Source: Geminicoccaceae bacterium (GTDB lineage: Bacteria; Pseudomonadota; Alphaproteobacteria; Geminicoccales; Geminicoccaceae). Taken from it: 64,000 nt of DNA. A model generated the notes under the pieces. It did no database searches. It saw nothing but the letters and a program-made list of their open reading frames with translations, and was not told where the DNA came from. Positions within the stretch are counted from its first letter, which is position 1. The number at the start of each line of letters is the position of its first letter. Location: assembly GCA_028285265.1 (NCBI GenBank), contig JANQPX010000032.1, positions 1 to 64,000 on the forward strand, given 5' to 3'. The position numbers and the translations under genes are program-made. Of the stretch, positions 17,885 to 28,025 are shown in pieces.

Positions 17885-18252
17885 GGACAACATAACGCGA
17901 TCAGGAATAGGAGAGAGACGATCGACAGCCTCTCAACGCGCCCAGCACATCGCCTTTCTCGTACCGACGCTACGCCCACCCCACCGACCATGCTGTCCAC
18001 GCCTCTTCGTTCTTGATCGATTGCTATAGCTTTGAACCGCTCGTGGCTCAGGATAGACTGCGATGCGGAGTGCGCTTCTTCTTCTTCGTCCATAAGGGGT
18101 CGACGCAGCCTCAGCGTTGCGCTCGGCAACGAATGGTGACTCCCGATGACAACAGTGGCTTGGGACCCGGACGTTCACGGGTGCCGAAACCAAAAGCCGT
18201 CGCATGCCGACGCACCCCACTGACCTTGCTTGGCATAGGATAAGGAAGCGAC
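17885..18252 (+). other. Intergenic region upstream of the acyl-CoA dehydrogenase
   Basis: No reading frame here has a recognisable family or a good start. The last bases hold the ribosome binding site AAGGAAG for the downstream gene. I saw neither a T-tailed hairpin after the tcuB-like gene nor a convincing promoter. Confidence 0.5.
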
Positions 18253-19422
18253 ATGACGATGCGATCGACCATCAACACGAATTTTGAAGAGATCCGGGAG
18301 GCTGTCAGGGCGCTTTGCGCAGCATTTCCCCCCGAATACCACAGGAACATCGATGAGCAGCGAGGATATCCCGAGGCATTTGTCGAGGCGTTGACCAAGG
18401 ACGGTTGGATGGCGGCGCTCATCCCTGAAGACTATGGCGGGTCTGGTCTCGGACTTTCAGAGGCGTCTGTGATCATGGAGGAGATCAATCGATCAGGCGG
18501 GAATTCAGGCGCCTGTCACGGGCAAATGTACAATATGAACACGCTACTCCGTCACGGCTCGGAAGCGCAAAAGCGAAGCTATCTGCCCAAGATCGCGACC
18601 GGCGAACTTCGGTTGCAATCGATGGGCGTGACCGAGCCCACGACCGGGACCGACACCACGAAGATCAAGACTTCCGCCGTCAAGAAAGGCGATCGCTACG
18701 TGGTGAACGGCCAGAAAGTCTGGATTAGCCGGGTTCAGCATTCGGATCTCATGATCCTGCTGGCCCGGACGACGCCGATCGACCAGGTCGCCAAGAAGTC
18801 CGAGGGACTGTCAATCTTCCTCGTCGATGTCGCGGAGGCGATCAAGAGCGGCATGGATGTAAAACCGATCCGAAATATGGTCAATCATGAGACCAACGAG
18901 CTGTTCTTCGATGACCTTGAAATTCCTGCAGACAATTTGATCGGCGAGGAGGGTCAAGGCTTCAAGTACATCCTCACCGGACTCAACGCCGAACGAATCC
19001 TGATTGGGGCCGAGTGTATCGGCGATGGCTACTGGTTCATCGACAAGGTGAGCACCTACGCCAAGGATCGGGTGGTCTTCGGTCGCCCTATTGGTCAGAA
19101 TCAGGGCGTTCAATTCCCGATCGCTGAGAGCTTCATCGAGATTGAAGCCGCTAACCTGATGCGTTTTCATGCCTGTGCCCTCTTTGATGCCGGCAAGGCC
19201 TGTGGTGCCGAAGCCAATATGACAAAATATCTGGCCGCTAAAGCGAGCTGGGAAGCGGCTAATGCCTGCATTCAATTTCATGGTGGCTTCGGTTTTGCGG
19301 CGGACTACGATATCGAGCGCAAGTTTCGCGAAACACGGCTTTATCAAGTCGCGCCCATATCAACCAATCTGATTCTGTCCTACGTGGCCGAACATGTTCT
19401 CGGACTCCCGCGGTCCTTTTAA
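18253..19422 (+). CDS. Acyl-CoA dehydrogenase family protein
   Basis: A flavin-dependent dehydrogenase of 389 residues with the usual three-part fold: an N-terminal helical domain, the FAD/substrate region QSMGVTEPTTGTDTTKIKT (about 122-140) and VNGQKVWISR (151-160), and the C-terminal helical domain with KDRVVFGRPIGQNQGVQ (271-287) and IQFHGGFGF (about 340-348). The place where short- and medium-chain enzymes carry the catalytic Glu (YEGT) aligns with VAPIS here, so that Glu is missing. Glu247 in LNAERIL occupies the position used by isovaleryl- and long-chain enzymes. AAGGAAG precedes the ATG. The gene is convergent with, and overlaps by four bases, the MATE gene. Confidence 0.88.
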   Translation: MTMRSTINTNFEEIREAVRALCAAFPPEYHRNIDEQRGYPEAFVEALTKDGWMAALIPEDYGGSGLGLSEASVIMEEINRSGGNSGACHGQMYNMNTLLRHGSEAQKRSYLPKIATGELRLQSMGVTEPTTGTDTTKIKTSAVKKGDRYVVNGQKVWISRVQHSDLMILLARTTPIDQVAKKSEGLSIFLVDVAEAIKSGMDVKPIRNMVNHETNELFFDDLEIPADNLIGEEGQGFKYILTGLNAERILIGAECIGDGYWFIDKVSTYAKDRVVFGRPIGQNQGVQFPIAESFIEIEAANLMRFHACALFDAGKACGAEANMTKYLAAKASWEAANACIQFHGGFGFAADYDIERKFRETRLYQVAPISTNLILSYVAEHVLGLPRSF

Positions 19423-20873
19423 CGTTCCTTCGTGGACTTAAGTTCCTCATGGCCAAAGAGTCCGACCCAGCCACGATAAACCGTCTGAGCAGAAAGAGGG
19501 ACGCGAAACATGCGCATGTGCGTCTGCGGCCTGCCATCAGTGCTTTTGAGAACGCATAAATTCCACGCCATGTAAAAGGCGCCTACACCAAAAATCACGC
19601 CGCCCAGCGCCTGGCCGAGCAGCACGCCTGTGGGGCCAAGCCAGCTAGCGCCTAGCCACACCAGTGGAACCGTCCCGATGGTGACACGCCCCCAATTGGA
19701 TAGCGTCGACCAGAGCGGTTTGCCCAAGTTATTGAAGGCCGCATTGGCAATGAACTGTGCCCCGGTGAAGACGAAAAGGATGGCGATATAGGTGGAAAAA
19801 AAACCAATCACCGTCGCCGCACCAACGCTGGCGCCAAACGCCTCTGCAATCAGGTCTTGCGCAAGAAAAAGAATAAGCGAGGCGACAGCTACGACGGCGG
19901 TAGAGAGCTTCAAGCTATCGATGAGAGCTTCCCGTACTCGGTCGAACCGGAGCGCCCCATAGTTTTGACCGATCACAGGGCCGACCGCGCCTGACAACGC
20001 GAATACGACAGCAAACGCTACGGGTATGATGCGCCCAATGATAGAAAAGCCGGCCACAGCATCGTCACCGAATGCAGCCATGCTGGTGACAACATAAGCA
20101 TTGCCAAACGGTGTCGCGACATTCGTGAGGATCGCAGGCCCGGCAATCTCGCCGATTCTCAACACATCCCTTGGAAAGGCCTTTGCCTTGAATCGTCCGA
20201 GCATGCGCTTTTTGACGATCACACCATACGCACCAACGATCAGCACGGCGATACGCGCGCCGACCGAAGCCCAAGCGGCACCTTCGATGCCGAGATCGAA
20301 TCCAAAGATCAAAATGGGATCAAGGATGGCATTGACGAGTCCGCCAGCCAACGTCGTGCTCATGGAAAGCCTTGCAGCTCCCGCGGCACGGAGTGCCCCA
20401 CCGCTCGCGATCGCAAGGGCCAGGATCGGCATCGTCGGCACAATGATTCTTAAGTAGACCACGGCGAGTTCATGCGTACGGCCTTCAGCGCCTAGCAGGC
20501 TGAGGAGAGCCGGCAGCGAAAGCCAGACCGCTACGGCGAACGGCACCGTCACCAAGACCGCTAAGACGCTGACATGAGCGACATAGCGATGGGCTCTTGC
20601 GCTTTCGCCAGCGCCAAGAGCGCGTGCGACCAAAGCGGCCATGGCAATACCAAGACCGATACAAATTGACGTGGTGAAAAACAGAACTGAGCCCGCATAG
20701 CCGACTGCAGCTGCAAGCTCGACTTCGCCAAGCAAGCTCAAGAAATAGAGATCGATCAGATCAACAGCAAAAAGGGCGATCAGGCCTGTAGTTGCCGTTG
20801 CGGTCATAACCGAGATGTGGCGAAGCACCGAGCCTTCGGTGAAAACTGCCTCAGATGTTGCCGATTGGGTCAT
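19419..20873 (-). CDS. MATE-family efflux transporter
   Basis: A polytopic inner-membrane protein of 484 residues with about 12 hydrophobic segments in two similar halves, for example TGLIALFAVDLIDLYFLSLL at the start and FSIIGRIIPVAFAVVFALSG in the second half. The pattern IGLGIAMAALVARALGAGES, and the GPVIGQNYGA motif after the seventh helix, match MATE transporters, which export drugs or metabolites in exchange for Na+ or H+. Its substrate cannot be read from the sequence. It is a single gene, convergent with the acyl-CoA dehydrogenase. Confidence 0.9.
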   Translation of the reverse strand: MTQSATSEAVFTEGSVLRHISVMTATATTGLIALFAVDLIDLYFLSLLGEVELAAAVGYAGSVLFFTTSICIGLGIAMAALVARALGAGESARAHRYVAHVSVLAVLVTVPFAVAVWLSLPALLSLLGAEGRTHELAVVYLRIIVPTMPILALAIASGGALRAAGAARLSMSTTLAGGLVNAILDPILIFGFDLGIEGAAWASVGARIAVLIVGAYGVIVKKRMLGRFKAKAFPRDVLRIGEIAGPAILTNVATPFGNAYVVTSMAAFGDDAVAGFSIIGRIIPVAFAVVFALSGAVGPVIGQNYGALRFDRVREALIDSLKLSTAVVAVASLILFLAQDLIAEAFGASVGAATVIGFFSTYIAILFVFTGAQFIANAAFNNLGKPLWSTLSNWGRVTIGTVPLVWLGASWLGPTGVLLGQALGGVIFGVGAFYMAWNLCVLKSTDGRPQTHMRMFRVPLSAQTVYRGWVGLFGHEELKSTKER

Positions 20874-21046
20874 GACATAGGGGCTTTACCGACAATGGGT
20901 TACGCGATGAGCGATTGGGATTGGTCTCTCGCCACACCGAATGCAGACTGACTACTCATTGATGTCTGTAGCGTGATTCCGTCACCCACGACACTGCCTT
21001 AGCGTCGCCTTCGTTCATCATCGAACCGTATCGCCCAAGGGCAGGG

Positions 21047-21952
21047 TCAAGACTTCGCACCTTGGCCGGTCTGCGCACGTAAGATGATGATGCCCCCCAT
21101 GACAATGACAATTGCACCAAACACGGTCCAGAGGTCTGGAAGTTGGCCAAAGACGACATAGCCGAACGCGGCGGACCAGATGAGGATTGTATAGCCGAAC
21201 GGTGCTATGGTCGGGGCTGCGGCGAGCCGAAATGCATTGATCAGCGCGAAATGACCGATGAGCGCAAATGCACCAATCAGCAACATCAGCGCCCACCCCC
21301 CTAAGTCCATCGGCTCCCAGACAAATGGCACAGCGAGACTTGCACCGATCGAACCGACAAGAGCGGTGTAGAATAAGGTGGTCAGCGGGCCGTCGATCCC
21401 CCCAATCTTCCGCGTGCTGAGCTGATAACAGGCATTGCAAAAGGCACTGAGCAGCATCAGGCCTGCGGCGATGTCGATCAAGCCACTGCCAGGCCGAATG
21501 ATAATCATCGCCCCTGTAAAACCGACGGCGACACCGATCCAACGTTTGAAGCCGACCGGCTCGCCTAAGATCGGTTGGGCTAGGATCACCACCAGGACCG
21601 GGGTTACGAAATTGATGGCGTTAGCTTCGGTTAACGGCAGGAACTGCACGCCGGCGAAATAAAAGGTGGTCGCTCCCAGCATGAAACCCGAGCGTAGGAG
21701 CTGCAATTTGAGATTCCCGCTCCTCACGACAGTCGCCAACTTTGGGGCAAGGATGATCAAAGCGAGTACTAAATGGAAGACATACCGCCCCCAAACCACC
21801 TGCACCAATGGATATCGGGTCAGCAGAAATTTTCCGGTAGCGTGCACACAAACGAAGAAAAACGCAGTGACCAACATCCAAAAGATGCCACTGTTGAGGA
21901 TCGAGGCAGGCCTCCACGAAGAGGCAGCATTGGGAACCGGCTTGGTGGTCAT
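21047..21952 (-). CDS. EamA/DMT-family transporter (RarD/RhaT type)
   Basis: About ten hydrophobic segments in two EamA halves: the first spans roughly residues 20-140 (with PLTEANAINFVTPVLVVILA, the hallmark end of the half) and the second about 160-295. Such proteins export amino acids or other metabolites. The frame continues 51 codons upstream, but those codons are not hydrophobic. I place the start at ATG 21950-21952 (301 residues), although its ribosome binding site is poor. Upstream lies the divergent MFS gene. Confidence 0.85.
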   Translation of the reverse strand: MTTKPVPNAASSWRPASILNSGIFWMLVTAFFFVCVHATGKFLLTRYPLVQVVWGRYVFHLVLALIILAPKLATVVRSGNLKLQLLRSGFMLGATTFYFAGVQFLPLTEANAINFVTPVLVVILAQPILGEPVGFKRWIGVAVGFTGAMIIIRPGSGLIDIAAGLMLLSAFCNACYQLSTRKIGGIDGPLTTLFYTALVGSIGASLAVPFVWEPMDLGGWALMLLIGAFALIGHFALINAFRLAAAPTIAPFGYTILIWSAAFGYVVFGQLPDLWTVFGAIVIVMGGIIILRAQTGQGAKS

Positions 21953-22099
21953 GGACAGCCCGAGACGGCCGCCTGATCGAAGACGTTTAGCTTGGTCATC
22001 GGGAGACACTAGCACTAAAACCTGTGTGAATGGAGAGAAGCACTGGCACTTCAACATTGAAGGCTGGCATCTTGAGCCATCAGGTGCGATCGTTCGTCG

Positions 22100-23317
22100 A
22101 TGCAACTAAAGGCTCCTGAGCGACAGACCGGCCAAGCTTCCTGGGCTGAAAGGCCGCCTTTTTGGCTGATCACGCTCCCGTTTGCGCTTGCTGAAACCAT
22201 TGTTTGGGCGGCCTACTACTACGCTTTTCCAGCCTTCCTGCTCATATGGGAAAGCGATCTCGGCTGGAGTAAGACTGAGCTTTCGGGAGCCTTTACCGTG
22301 GCTCTCATCGTCTCGGCGCTTCTAGCCCCGCTTGTCGGCAGGCTCATCGACCGAGGACACGCCACCCTGATCTTTGCCGGCAGCGCGTTTGCCGCCGCTT
22401 GTCTGCTGGCGACCCTCGCCGCGGTGACGGAGCTCTGGCAATTCTACTTGGTTTGGCTCGGCCTTGGCGTCGCCATGGCGGGATCACTTTATGAGGCCTG
22501 CTTTGCTGTTGTGACACGCACGCTCGGCACGTCAGCCCGACGAGGTATCACGATGATCGCCCTCATCGCCGGGTTCGCTGGAACCGTTTCCTTTCCCAGT
22601 GCGCATCTGCTTTCCGCCTGGCTTGGCTGGCGGGGAGCTGCCTTAGTGTTCGCGGCTACCGTTGCCTTCGTTGCTGTGCCGCTGATCCTCTTCGCCGCCA
22701 CGATCGGCGAGCGTAATCGTTCGAAAACGATGTCTGACGCGAGCCTGCACTTTCGCCATGCCCTCACCGTGGTTGGTGATCCAACATTTTGGCGCCTCTT
22801 TCTCTTATTTGCGGCAGTCGCCCTTAATCACGTCGTGTTACTGACTCATCTCCTGCCCATTCTGGCGGACCGGGGGGTCGCCCCGGAAACAGCCGTTCTC
22901 GCAGCCTCAATGATTGGGCCAATGCAGGTCGCAGGCCGCATCGCCATGTTGACTCTCGGACGCAACGCTTCGTCACGGTTGATTTTCGTCGCTTGTCTTA
23001 CGGCAACGGCGTCGGCATCGCTCTTGTTGCTCGGCGCCGGTGCGTCGATGATCTTCCTCTTTGGTTTCGTCGCGCTCCAGGGCGCTGGGTATGGGGTGAC
23101 CAGCATAATTCGGCCGGTTTTCACCGCTGAACAATTCGGACGAAAGAACTTCGGTACAGTCGCGGGATTACTTGCCATCGCTTTCGTTGGCGGAAGCGCG
23201 GCCGCGCCGACGATTGCTGCGTTGATTTGGACGGTAGGTGGTTATCGCATGGTGATTGGCTTTGCCTGCGTCACCTCGATCATTGGTCTTTTGACCCTGG
23301 CAACTAGACGAGCTTAG
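22100..23317 (+). CDS. Major facilitator superfamily transporter
   Basis: A 405-residue protein with 12 predicted membrane segments. The family loop between helices 2 and 3 is visible as GRLIDRGHATLIF (about 80-92), and the last helices are regular. It resembles the oxalate/monocarboxylate branch, with WESDLGWSKTELSGAFT in the first loop, a pattern common in those transporters. It might import the substrate of the tcuA-like dehydrogenase, but this is only positional. Translation starts at ATG 22100 with a weak ribosome binding site. Confidence 0.87.
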   Translation: MQLKAPERQTGQASWAERPPFWLITLPFALAETIVWAAYYYAFPAFLLIWESDLGWSKTELSGAFTVALIVSALLAPLVGRLIDRGHATLIFAGSAFAAACLLATLAAVTELWQFYLVWLGLGVAMAGSLYEACFAVVTRTLGTSARRGITMIALIAGFAGTVSFPSAHLLSAWLGWRGAALVFAATVAFVAVPLILFAATIGERNRSKTMSDASLHFRHALTVVGDPTFWRLFLLFAAVALNHVVLLTHLLPILADRGVAPETAVLAASMIGPMQVAGRIAMLTLGRNASSRLIFVACLTATASASLLLLGAGASMIFLFGFVALQGAGYGVTSIIRPVFTAEQFGRKNFGTVAGLLAIAFVGGSAAAPTIAALIWTVGGYRMVIGFACVTSIIGLLTLATRRA

Positions 23318-23641
23318 CCCGCCAGAAAAGATCTGAGCGTGGCCCGCCGTCTTCCCAATCGCACGGCTGCGTCACGCCGGACGCCCGAAGCGGCGAGCGA
23401 GTGCTGGTGGTGAGGTGCTCTGATATCGCTCCTACCCTCGCCGTCGTCACGCGGACAGCATCACGATAGGCGCAACATGCCGGCGGGATAACGAGCAACG
23501 CACCGTGCTTTGAAAGATCGGACATTGATCCGAAAACGGTAGCGCGCTGTTCAAAGCCGATCAATCCATCAGGTCGATGCCACAAAGATCATGACCATGA
23601 CAATGCGACGCTACCGTCGATCGGCAACGCTCATCATTGGT
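23318..23641. other. Intergenic region between convergent genes
   Basis: This stretch lies between the 3' ends of the MFS transporter (plus) and the SPOR protein (minus). Frames on the minus strand are open but lack family features and start signals. I see no strong T-tailed hairpin. Confidence 0.5.
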
Positions 23642-24892
23642 TCAAAGATTATCAACACGCGTGACGAAACAGTCCTGCCCCTGTTCCTTCAGCCAACCGC
23701 AATAGGTATCGGCCTCGCTTCGCCGGCCGAATGAACCAACCCAGATACGCAGATAGAGGCGCTGATCGACGATACGCTCATTGAAGACCGGTTTGATATC
23801 GGAAAAGACGCCGGGCAATCGCTCATTGACTTCTCGCCAATAGACCTGAGCTGCGGCTTCATTGGCGACAGCAGCAAGCTGGACACGGTAGAGGCGACCG
23901 CGATCCTCCGCCGAACCAGTCGATGTCCGCGAAGGCGGCGGAGGGCTGGACGTGGCGACAGGCGCAAGCGCAGCAATGTCAACGCCATTGGAGCCATCAT
24001 CTGGCTCGATGTCAGCCGCAGGCGGCAATGGCTTGGCTCTATTCTCTTCGGCCGTCGCGACTAGATCTGCAAGGATTTCCTGCGGGGCCACGTTCCCGTC
24101 TCCTTGGTCGACCTTCGTTTGTTCCACGGCGGGTCGGTCAAGAGCGGATGCTTCCGACGCATCCCCTGTTTCCAAATCGATCCCATCGGAATCGATACCG
24201 CCAGGCTTGGCGTCGACATCTTGTTGCGTTTGCGCGTCATCGGCGGGCAACAATCGTTCGGAGGTTGTTTGCTCGGGCGAAACCGGCCCATCAAGGTCGG
24301 CACCTTCTGCCTGATCCACCTCCTCGACCGCCGGTTTGAGATCCTGCCCAGCAGTCTCACGTCGCCCGCTCCCCTCGGTCGAGGTTAGCGCTGGATCAAG
24401 GGACGCCAAGCGCGCTTCCGATCCGGTTTGTTCAGCCACTTCGGCGATCGCAGGCGGCTCAGTATCACCATTCGATCGCTCCGGCGGCGCCACGCCGTTG
24501 ATCGACACACCACCCACAGTTGGCGCCTCAGGACCGGATTCTTCCACCGCAGACGGTGTTGTCCGCATCGCTTCGTTCGCTGACGCCACACCTGGAGCCG
24601 TCGGCTCGTTCTCTTCGAGATCGACGAGATTGATGTCGTTGCTTTGGGGCAACCAAAAGCTAGAAGTCAGAAGTGTTGCGCCGATACCCAACAGGATCCC
24701 GATACCCAACCAAAGCCAGATAGACTTCTCTGTCCGTTCATGACTGTAGGCCGGCGCCATCGGCGCAAGGGCCGGATGCTGTTCTGGTCGTTGGCGATTG
24801 GGCAAGGGCCGAGAGGTCTTGCCGGCATCACGCCGCGCCTGTTGACCCCGGGGAGCAAAGCCATAGCTCTCTCCGTCCTCTCGATCACCCAT
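23642..24892 (-). CDS. SPOR-domain membrane protein (FtsN/DedD-like architecture)
   Basis: A bitopic protein of 416 residues. A short charged cytoplasmic N-terminus is followed by one membrane helix (about 58-80) and a long low-complexity periplasmic linker rich in Glu, Asp, Ala, Pro and Thr (about 85-330). A C-terminal SPOR domain (about 336-416) includes LYRVQLAAVANEAAAQVYW, LYLRIWVGSFGRRSEA and the final FVTRVDNL. SPOR domains bind denuded glycan at the division septum, so a role in division or septal peptidoglycan is likely. CAGGAG precedes the ATG at good spacing. The acidic linker is unusually long. Confidence 0.87.
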   Translation of the reverse strand: MGDREDGESYGFAPRGQQARRDAGKTSRPLPNRQRPEQHPALAPMAPAYSHERTEKSIWLWLGIGILLGIGATLLTSSFWLPQSNDINLVDLEENEPTAPGVASANEAMRTTPSAVEESGPEAPTVGGVSINGVAPPERSNGDTEPPAIAEVAEQTGSEARLASLDPALTSTEGSGRRETAGQDLKPAVEEVDQAEGADLDGPVSPEQTTSERLLPADDAQTQQDVDAKPGGIDSDGIDLETGDASEASALDRPAVEQTKVDQGDGNVAPQEILADLVATAEENRAKPLPPAADIEPDDGSNGVDIAALAPVATSSPPPPSRTSTGSAEDRGRLYRVQLAAVANEAAAQVYWREVNERLPGVFSDIKPVFNERIVDQRLYLRIWVGSFGRRSEADTYCGWLKEQGQDCFVTRVDNL

Positions 24893-25225
24893 TGAGGACT
24901 CCTGATTGAAACAAGTAGCTCAAGATAATTCTATCCGAAATTTCAACGATAAAGCATTAGCGGTCAACTGTGTATTGTCATGTAAGAGCATACTCTAATC
25001 CAGCCTTTTCACTCCCAAATTCATGCAAATCATGCGGAAAATTCTATCTTCATCTTTGTTTGCTACCTAGGCGTTATTTTAGACTTGATTCTTTCTCCTT
25101 ATTATTCACTATCGACCATCGTATATTTGTCGTCACAGCGGCGTGCGCTGCCCGAGTCGGACGCGACATCAAGCTGCGAAGGCTTGCGCTTGATTTTGAA
25201 GAGGTTTGGCGCCTAACGTTCGCCT
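24893..25225. other. AT-rich divergent promoter region between the SPOR gene and glnD
   Basis: This region is clearly richer in A and T than its flanks (especially about 24950-25140) and lies between two divergently transcribed genes, so it should hold both promoters. I did not find a pair of boxes good enough to assign. No gene is supported. Confidence 0.5.
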
Positions 25226-28024
25226 ATGGAACCGATGTCCCTGCCCACGCGCCTGATGGAAAGATCAGTTGTCCCGTCTGTCGAAGTTGCCGCGTTTCTT
25301 CCGGCTCTTCAGGCGAGACTGGCCACGGTCGATCCTACAGACTCCAAAGCTCTTCTCGACCAACTCAAGTCGTGGCTCAAAGAGCATCAAACGGCGCTGC
25401 AGGAGCACTTCTTGGCAACCAACGATGGTGAAGCTCTCGTCTTTGATCGCTGCCACTTGATCGATGCGCTCATCACTGGCCTGCTCGACGTTGCGATGGC
25501 GAAATTATTCCGCCTTCCGAACCCAACGGAAGGCGAGCGCATGGCCCTTTTAGCTGTTGGCGGATATGGCCGCGGGGAGTTGGCGCCACATTCTGATGTC
25601 GATCTCCTCTTTCTCCACCCGTACAAGATTACGCCGCATACCGAAAAGTTGGTCGAATTTCTGCTGTACAAGCTCTGGGATCTTGGTCTCAAAGTCGGCC
25701 AGGCGACCCGGTCGATCAATGAGTGCGTTCGCCTTGCCCAGGGTGATGGTGCCGTCCTTACTAGCCTTCTCGAAGCTCGTTTCCTTTGGGGTGACCGAGG
25801 CTTGATGAGCGACCTAGCCGAACGCTTCGATAAAGAAGTCCGCGGCAACAAAACGATCGGTTTCGTCGAAGCCAAGTTGAAAGAACGAGATGAGCGTCAT
25901 CAACGAACTGGCGATAGCCGCTACATGCTGGAGCCCAATGTAAAGGAAGGCAAAGGCGGCCTTCGAGATCTCCATACGCTGTTCTGGCTTGGTCGCTTCC
26001 TCTATCGTATCGACGACGTGGACGACTTCGTGCGCCATGAGGTCCTCACCAAGAATGCCCTCGAAAAATTCCTTCGTGCAAGGCGGTTTCTCTGGGTTGT
26101 CCGCTGCCATCTCCACTACCTCACAGATCGACCTGAGGAACGTTTGACCTACGACGTTCAGCCCGAAATTGCCGAACGTATGGGATATCGGGACCGAAAA
26201 TCTGCGCGCGCCGTCGAGCGCTTTATGAAACATTACTATCTCTACGCCAAAGAAGTTGGCGCTCTCACCCTGATTTTCTGCGCGGCGCTCGAGGAGAAAC
26301 ATCGTCAGCGCTTTCTTTTTCGTTTGGATCGTTTCGGCTTTGGTAAACGTCAAGTCGAGGACATGATCATCCAAGGCGGTAGGATTTCGCCGGCCGAAAA
26401 CGACCTCTTTGAACGCGATCCGGTCGCGATGTTGCGGCTGTTCCATCTCGCCCAGGAACGTCAGGTCGACATCCACCCAGAGGCACTTCGTGCTGTTACA
26501 CAGAATCTGCATCGTATCAGCCGCGAGGTTCGCGGCAATCCGCAAGCCAACCGTCTGTTCCTAGCGATCCTCACGAGCACCAATGATCCAGCCAAGGCTC
26601 TTCGCCGCATGAATGAAGCCGGGTTGCTCGGGCGATTTATCCCCGAATTCGGCCGGGTGATCGCGCTGATGGAACACAGCATGTATCACACCTACACGGT
26701 GGACGAGCATACGATTCAAGCGATTGGGATTCTGCACCAGATCGAGGCGGGCGAGCTCGGCGACGAGTTACCACTCTCCACAGGCCTCATTCCCCACGTG
26801 CTATCGCGCGATGAACTCTATCTCGCATTATTTTTTCACGATCTTGGCAAGGGGCGCGAGGGGCATCATAGCGAGGTTGGCGCTGAACTGGTCGTACAGG
26901 CCGGTCCCAGGCTCGGGCTCCGTGAAGATCAGATCGAGACCATCTCGTGGCTCGTTCGCCACCATCTTCTCTTCAGCACCACAGCCTTTCGACGTGATCT
27001 CGATGACGCAACGACGATCGCTGACTTCGCCGGTGTAATCCAATCGCCAGAGCGCCTCCGTCTGCTTCTCTTGCTCACCGCAGCTGACATCCGCGCCGTG
27101 GGGCCAAATGTCTGGAACGGCTGGAAGGGCCAACTCCTGCGCACCTTGTATCACGAGACCCTGGAGGCCTTAGAGGGAGGTGAAATTGGCAGCCTCCGCG
27201 AAGCCAGAGTGCAGGCAGCGCGCGATCAGTTTGCCGCTGAATGCGCCGACTGGACCCATGATCTAATCGCCGTCTACGTCGACCGCCACGACCCTCGTTA
27301 CTGGACAAGCTTCGACACGCCAGCACATCTCAGACATGCGAAGATCGTCGATGCTGCTGAAAGCAATGTTCCTCCCTTTGGCCTTGATTACTATATCGAT
27401 CAGTTTCGTGCGCGTACCGAGATGGTCGTCTATACCGCAGATCATCCCGGTCTCTTCATGCGCATTGCGGGCGCACTCGCCTTGGCCGGTGCTACCATCG
27501 TCGATGCTCGAATTTTCACCACCGGCGACGGCATGGCCCTGGATAGCTTTGGTATTCAAAATATCGAGGAACGTACGGCGGTCGAGGACGTCGCCAAACT
27601 CGAGCGTATCCGACAGCATGTCATCAAAGCGTTGGCGGGAGAGGCTTGGGCAGATCGCCAACTTGCCAAGCGCAGATCACTGCCGGAACGCACGGAGGTG
27701 TTTGCCGTCGAGCCAAGGGTCCTGATCAACAATCATGCCAGCCGAACCCACACCGTTCTCGAAGTCAATGGCCGAGATCGGCCAGGCCTGCTATACGACG
27801 TCACCAAGGCACTGAAAGACTTGGGATTGGTGATTTCGAGCGCGCATATTGCAACCTATGGTGAACGAGTCGTTGACGTTTTCTATGTCAAGGATGTGTT
27901 TGGATTGAAAATCCGACAACCGTCAAAGGCCAAGCAGATCCAGCAGCATCTGGTCAAAGTCCTGACAGAGCGAGAACAGGGCACCCGATCGCAGAACGGA
28001 ACGCGTCGCAAAGGTCAAGATTAG
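25226..28024 (+). CDS. glnD: Bifunctional uridylyltransferase/uridylyl-removing enzyme (PII sensor)
   Basis: GlnD uridylylates PII proteins at low glutamine and removes the groups at high glutamine. The 932 residues show the nucleotidyltransferase motif GGYGRGELAPHSDVD (112-126, with Asp124 and Asp126 as metal ligands). The GlnD-specific helical region follows (RYMLEPNVKEGKGGLRDLH, about 232-250), then the HD hydrolase domain with FFHDLGKGREGHHSE (about 535-549). Two ACT domains complete the protein (about 735-800 and 845-910), containing TADHPGLFMRIAGALA and VNGRDRPGLLYDVTKAL. Length and order are normal. murJ begins one base after its stop. Confidence 0.96.
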   Translation: MEPMSLPTRLMERSVVPSVEVAAFLPALQARLATVDPTDSKALLDQLKSWLKEHQTALQEHFLATNDGEALVFDRCHLIDALITGLLDVAMAKLFRLPNPTEGERMALLAVGGYGRGELAPHSDVDLLFLHPYKITPHTEKLVEFLLYKLWDLGLKVGQATRSINECVRLAQGDGAVLTSLLEARFLWGDRGLMSDLAERFDKEVRGNKTIGFVEAKLKERDERHQRTGDSRYMLEPNVKEGKGGLRDLHTLFWLGRFLYRIDDVDDFVRHEVLTKNALEKFLRARRFLWVVRCHLHYLTDRPEERLTYDVQPEIAERMGYRDRKSARAVERFMKHYYLYAKEVGALTLIFCAALEEKHRQRFLFRLDRFGFGKRQVEDMIIQGGRISPAENDLFERDPVAMLRLFHLAQERQVDIHPEALRAVTQNLHRISREVRGNPQANRLFLAILTSTNDPAKALRRMNEAGLLGRFIPEFGRVIALMEHSMYHTYTVDEHTIQAIGILHQIEAGELGDELPLSTGLIPHVLSRDELYLALFFHDLGKGREGHHSEVGAELVVQAGPRLGLREDQIETISWLVRHHLLFSTTAFRRDLDDATTIADFAGVIQSPERLRLLLLLTAADIRAVGPNVWNGWKGQLLRTLYHETLEALEGGEIGSLREARVQAARDQFAAECADWTHDLIAVYVDRHDPRYWTSFDTPAHLRHAKIVDAAESNVPPFGLDYYIDQFRARTEMVVYTADHPGLFMRIAGALALAGATIVDARIFTTGDGMALDSFGIQNIEERTAVEDVAKLERIRQHVIKALAGEAWADRQLAKRRSLPERTEVFAVEPRVLINNHASRTHTVLEVNGRDRPGLLYDVTKALKDLGLVISSAHIATYGERVVDVFYVKDVFGLKIRQPSKAKQIQQHLVKVLTEREQGTRSQNGTRRKGQD

Positions 28025-28025
28025 C

